Below the pieces are notes generated by a model that did not search any database, was not told the origin of the DNA, and saw nothing but the letters and a program-made list of their open reading frames with translations. Made by a program: the position numbers and the translations under genes. A DNA stretch of 8,682 nucleotides. Origin: Flavobacteriaceae bacterium (GTDB lineage Bacteria; Bacteroidota; Bacteroidia; Flavobacteriales; Flavobacteriaceae). The stretch spans positions 1-8,682 of the forward strand of contig JAGLDM010000406.1 in the NCBI GenBank assembly GCA_023145595.1. The letters run 5' to 3'. Positions 7,036-8,682 of this stretch are shown here, in pieces. The first letter of the stretch is position 1. Every line of letters starts with the position of its first letter.

Positions 7036-7183
7036 CCCAAATACACTTATATGGCTGTTTTTTATCAGGTTAGGGGCTGTATCCGTATTTTAGGACTAGA
7101 CATAAATTTTGACAAAACTAATAAGTTACAGGCTATTGACAAATCTTTATTTTACCTTTGTAATTATTTACTTTTAAGCATTA
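7036..7183 (+). other. Intergenic region between mltG and uvrA
   Basis: This 148-nt region shows no credible gene. A 60-codon reading frame at 7051-7233 runs 50 nt into uvrA, has no recognisable domain, and spans the probable uvrA promoter, so I treat it as spurious. Just after mltG there is a weak imperfect hairpin (7037-7042 with 7049-7054) followed by CTG and T6 (7058-7063). It could be a poor intrinsic terminator, but it is too weak to call. TGACAAA occurs at 7110-7116, 7137-7143 and 7185-7191 without regular spacing. Confidence 0.5.
7136..7160 (+). promoter_or_regulatory. Putative uvrA promoter
   Basis: TACCTTTG at 7153-7160 is an exact TAnnTTTG -7 box, 23 nt before the uvrA ATG. The nearest TTG (7136-7138) is only 14 nt upstream, short of the usual spacing of about 17-20. 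The same stretch also reads as an E. coli-like promoter: TTGACA (7136-7141), 17 nt, then TGTAAT (7159-7164). The leader would be short, roughly 15-20 nt. A separate promoter for uvrA fits the 148-nt gap after mltG. Confidence 0.5.
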
Positions 7184-8682
7184 ATGACAAAGAATATAAA
7201 TACCCTAAGCCCAAAAGAAAATATTTTAATTAAAGGTGCAAAACTGCATAATTTAAAAAATATTGATGTAGCAATACCAAGAAATAAATTGGTTGTGATT
7301 ACTGGACTGTCTGGGTCGGGGAAATCGAGTTTAGCCTTTGACACTCTTTATGCTGAAGGACAACGACGTTATGTAGAAAGCCTCTCTTCGTATGCCAGAC
7401 AATTTTTAGGTAGATTAAACAAACCCAATGTAGACTACATAAAAGGAATTGCTCCAGCAATTGCGATAGAGCAAAAAGTAAACAGTACCAATCCGAGATC
7501 AACTGTTGGTACATCAACAGAAATTTATGACTATTTAAAACTTTTATTTGCTAGAATTGGAAGAACCTACTCTCCTATTTCAAATAGAGAGGTTAAAAAA
7601 GATACCGTTACCGATGTTATAGACTATGTAAAAGGCTTAGAAAATCGAACCAAATTACTACTCTTAGCAGAAGTTCATATTCCTGAAGATAGAAGTGTTT
7701 CAAAAACTTTGACCATTCTGTCTCAGCAAGGTTATGCTCGGATAAAATATAAAGATGAAATTATCAGGATAGAAGATTTCGCAAAAACAGCAGAAGATTC
7801 AGCTATTGAAATTGGTCGCGATTTTAAATTGGTTGTAGATCGTATTATTGTTAAACACGATGAAGATTTTTATAACAGATTGGCAGATGCTATTCAAATT
7901 GCCTTTTATGAAGGAAAAGGGGCTTGTAGTTTAGAAGATTTAACGTTAAACAATACCGTTAATTTTAGCAATGAGTTTCAATTAGACGGAATGCAATTCT
8001 TAGAGCCCAACACACACTTATTCAGTTTTAACAATCCGTATGGCGCTTGCCCAACTTGTGAAGGCTACGGAAATATTATCGGAATTGATAAAGATTTAGT
8101 AATTCCAAATACAGGATTATCAATATTTGAAAACGCAATAGTTCCATGGAAAACTGACTCTTTTAGGGAATACAAAGACAACCTAATAGACAATGCTTAT
8201 AAATTTGACTTCCCTATTCATCGCCCTTATTTTGAATTAACGCAAGATCAAAAAGAATTACTTTGGAATGGTAATAAATATTTTGAAGGTTTAAATTCAT
8301 TTTTTAAAACTCTGGAATCAAAAAGTTATAAAATTCAATTTAGGGTAATGCTTTCTCGTTATAGAGGAAAAACGAAATGTACTTCTTGTAGCGGAAAAAG
8401 ATTACGAAAAGAAACGAATTATATAAAAGTAGCCGGAAAGAATATTTCTGACATGGTTGAAATGCCTTTAGACGAATTACAGGATTTCTTCATAAATATT
8501 GAACTTAATGAAAACGATTTCGATATTTCAAAACGACTACTTACGGAGATTAAAAACAGATTAGCATTTCTAACCGATGTTGGCTTAAATTACCTGAGCC
8601 TAAATAGAACGTCAAATACACTGTCTGGCGGCGAAAGTCAGCGAATAAATTTGGCAACTTCATTGGGGAGTAGTTTGGTTGG
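7184..8682 (+). CDS. uvrA: Excinuclease ABC subunit A (UvrA), N-terminal half
   Basis: UvrA is the dimeric ABC-type ATPase that finds bulky DNA lesions and loads UvrB in nucleotide excision repair. The frame is open for 499 complete codons and runs off the window, which is about half of a full-length UvrA (over 900 residues). The start MTKNINTLSPKENILIKGAK at 7184 matches the family, with ILIKGAKLHNLKNIDVAIPR leading into Walker A GLSGSGKSS (41-49). Next come the UvrB-binding and insertion regions, SFNNPYGACPTCEGYG (281-296) with C289 and C292, CTSC (399-402) with GKRLR, and the first ABC signature LSGGESQRINLAT (480-492). The usual CPxC that precedes the C289/C292 pair by about 20 residues is absent: the corresponding stretch around 262-279 has no cysteine. 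The second nucleotide-binding domain lies outside the window. It probably has its own promoter and is not clearly part of the dapF operon. Confidence 0.97.
   Translation, partial: MTKNINTLSPKENILIKGAKLHNLKNIDVAIPRNKLVVITGLSGSGKSSLAFDTLYAEGQRRYVESLSSYARQFLGRLNKPNVDYIKGIAPAIAIEQKVNSTNPRSTVGTSTEIYDYLKLLFARIGRTYSPISNREVKKDTVTDVIDYVKGLENRTKLLLLAEVHIPEDRSVSKTLTILSQQGYARIKYKDEIIRIEDFAKTAEDSAIEIGRDFKLVVDRIIVKHDEDFYNRLADAIQIAFYEGKGACSLEDLTLNNTVNFSNEFQLDGMQFLEPNTHLFSFNNPYGACPTCEGYGNIIGIDKDLVIPNTGLSIFENAIVPWKTDSFREYKDNLIDNAYKFDFPIHRPYFELTQDQKELLWNGNKYFEGLNSFFKTLESKSYKIQFRVMLSRYRGKTKCTSCSGKRLRKETNYIKVAGKNISDMVEMPLDELQDFFINIELNENDFDISKRLLTEIKNRLAFLTDVGLNYLSLNRTSNTLSGGESQRINLATSLGSSLV

Noticed and set aside
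7022..7038. GGGTT/AACCC hairpin over the mltG stop codon as a terminator
   Set aside because: The stem is only 5 bp and is not followed by a T-tract; the nearest T-run is 20 nt further on.
7110..7191. Three copies of TGACAAA upstream of and at the uvrA start
   Set aside because: Spacings are unequal (27 and 48 nt), the motif is short and AT-rich, and one copy overlaps the uvrA start codon, so chance is sufficient.
7051..7233. 60-codon plus-strand reading frame after mltG
   Set aside because: It runs out of frame into the start of uvrA, spans the likely uvrA promoter, and its translation shows no domain, signal peptide or family resemblance.
7299..7517. 72-codon minus-strand reading frame opposite uvrA
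   Set aside because: It is antisense to the Walker A region of uvrA and has no independent support.

Overview
The window looks like chromosomal DNA of a member of the Bacteroidota, probably a flavobacterium. The sequence is AT-rich. No gene start has a convincing Shine-Dalgarno sequence, and the intergenic regions carry TAnnTTTG-type -7 boxes, which are characteristic of this phylum. The protein sequences are also of flavobacterial type, although this placement rests on recognition and not on a database search.

Positions 1-4388 hold a minus-strand tripartite RND efflux operon. In transcription order it encodes a lipoprotein periplasmic adaptor (3246-4388), an AcrB/HAE1-type inner-membrane pump (74-3238), and the first 23 codons of a lipoprotein that is probably the TolC/OprM-type outer-membrane channel (1-71, running off the window). 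The spacers are only 7 and 2 nt. The adaptor's RLS motif and the pump's proton-relay residues are intact, so this looks like a functional drug or xenobiotic exporter. No regulator gene lies next to it in the window.

Positions 4389-4706 form a divergent intergenic region. It has a putative promoter on each side and a hairpin flanked by A8 and T5 tracts between them, which reads as a bidirectional intrinsic terminator or insulator.

Positions 4707-7035 hold a compact plus-strand operon: dapF (diaminopimelate epimerase), a GNAT-family N-acetyltransferase and mltG (endolytic murein transglycosylase). dapF is 3 nt from the GNAT gene, and the GNAT gene overlaps mltG by 8 nt. DapF supplies the meso-DAP cross-linking residue and MltG cuts nascent glycan strands, so the operon's clear theme is peptidoglycan. 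The GNAT substrate is unknown.

Positions 7036-7183 are non-coding and hold a probable uvrA promoter. Positions 7184-8682 hold the first 499 complete codons of uvrA, the nucleotide excision repair damage-recognition ATPase, which continues beyond the window. It lacks the first Cys pair of the N-terminal zinc module.

Overall this is ordinary core and housekeeping chromosome. I found no mobile element, CRISPR array, phage gene, RNA gene or evidence of a new multi-gene system. The points most worth a second look are the terminator between divergent operons, the dapF leader (adjacent palindromes and a 7-codon ORF ending in ATGA), the GNAT gene between two cell-wall genes, and the altered UvrA zinc module.
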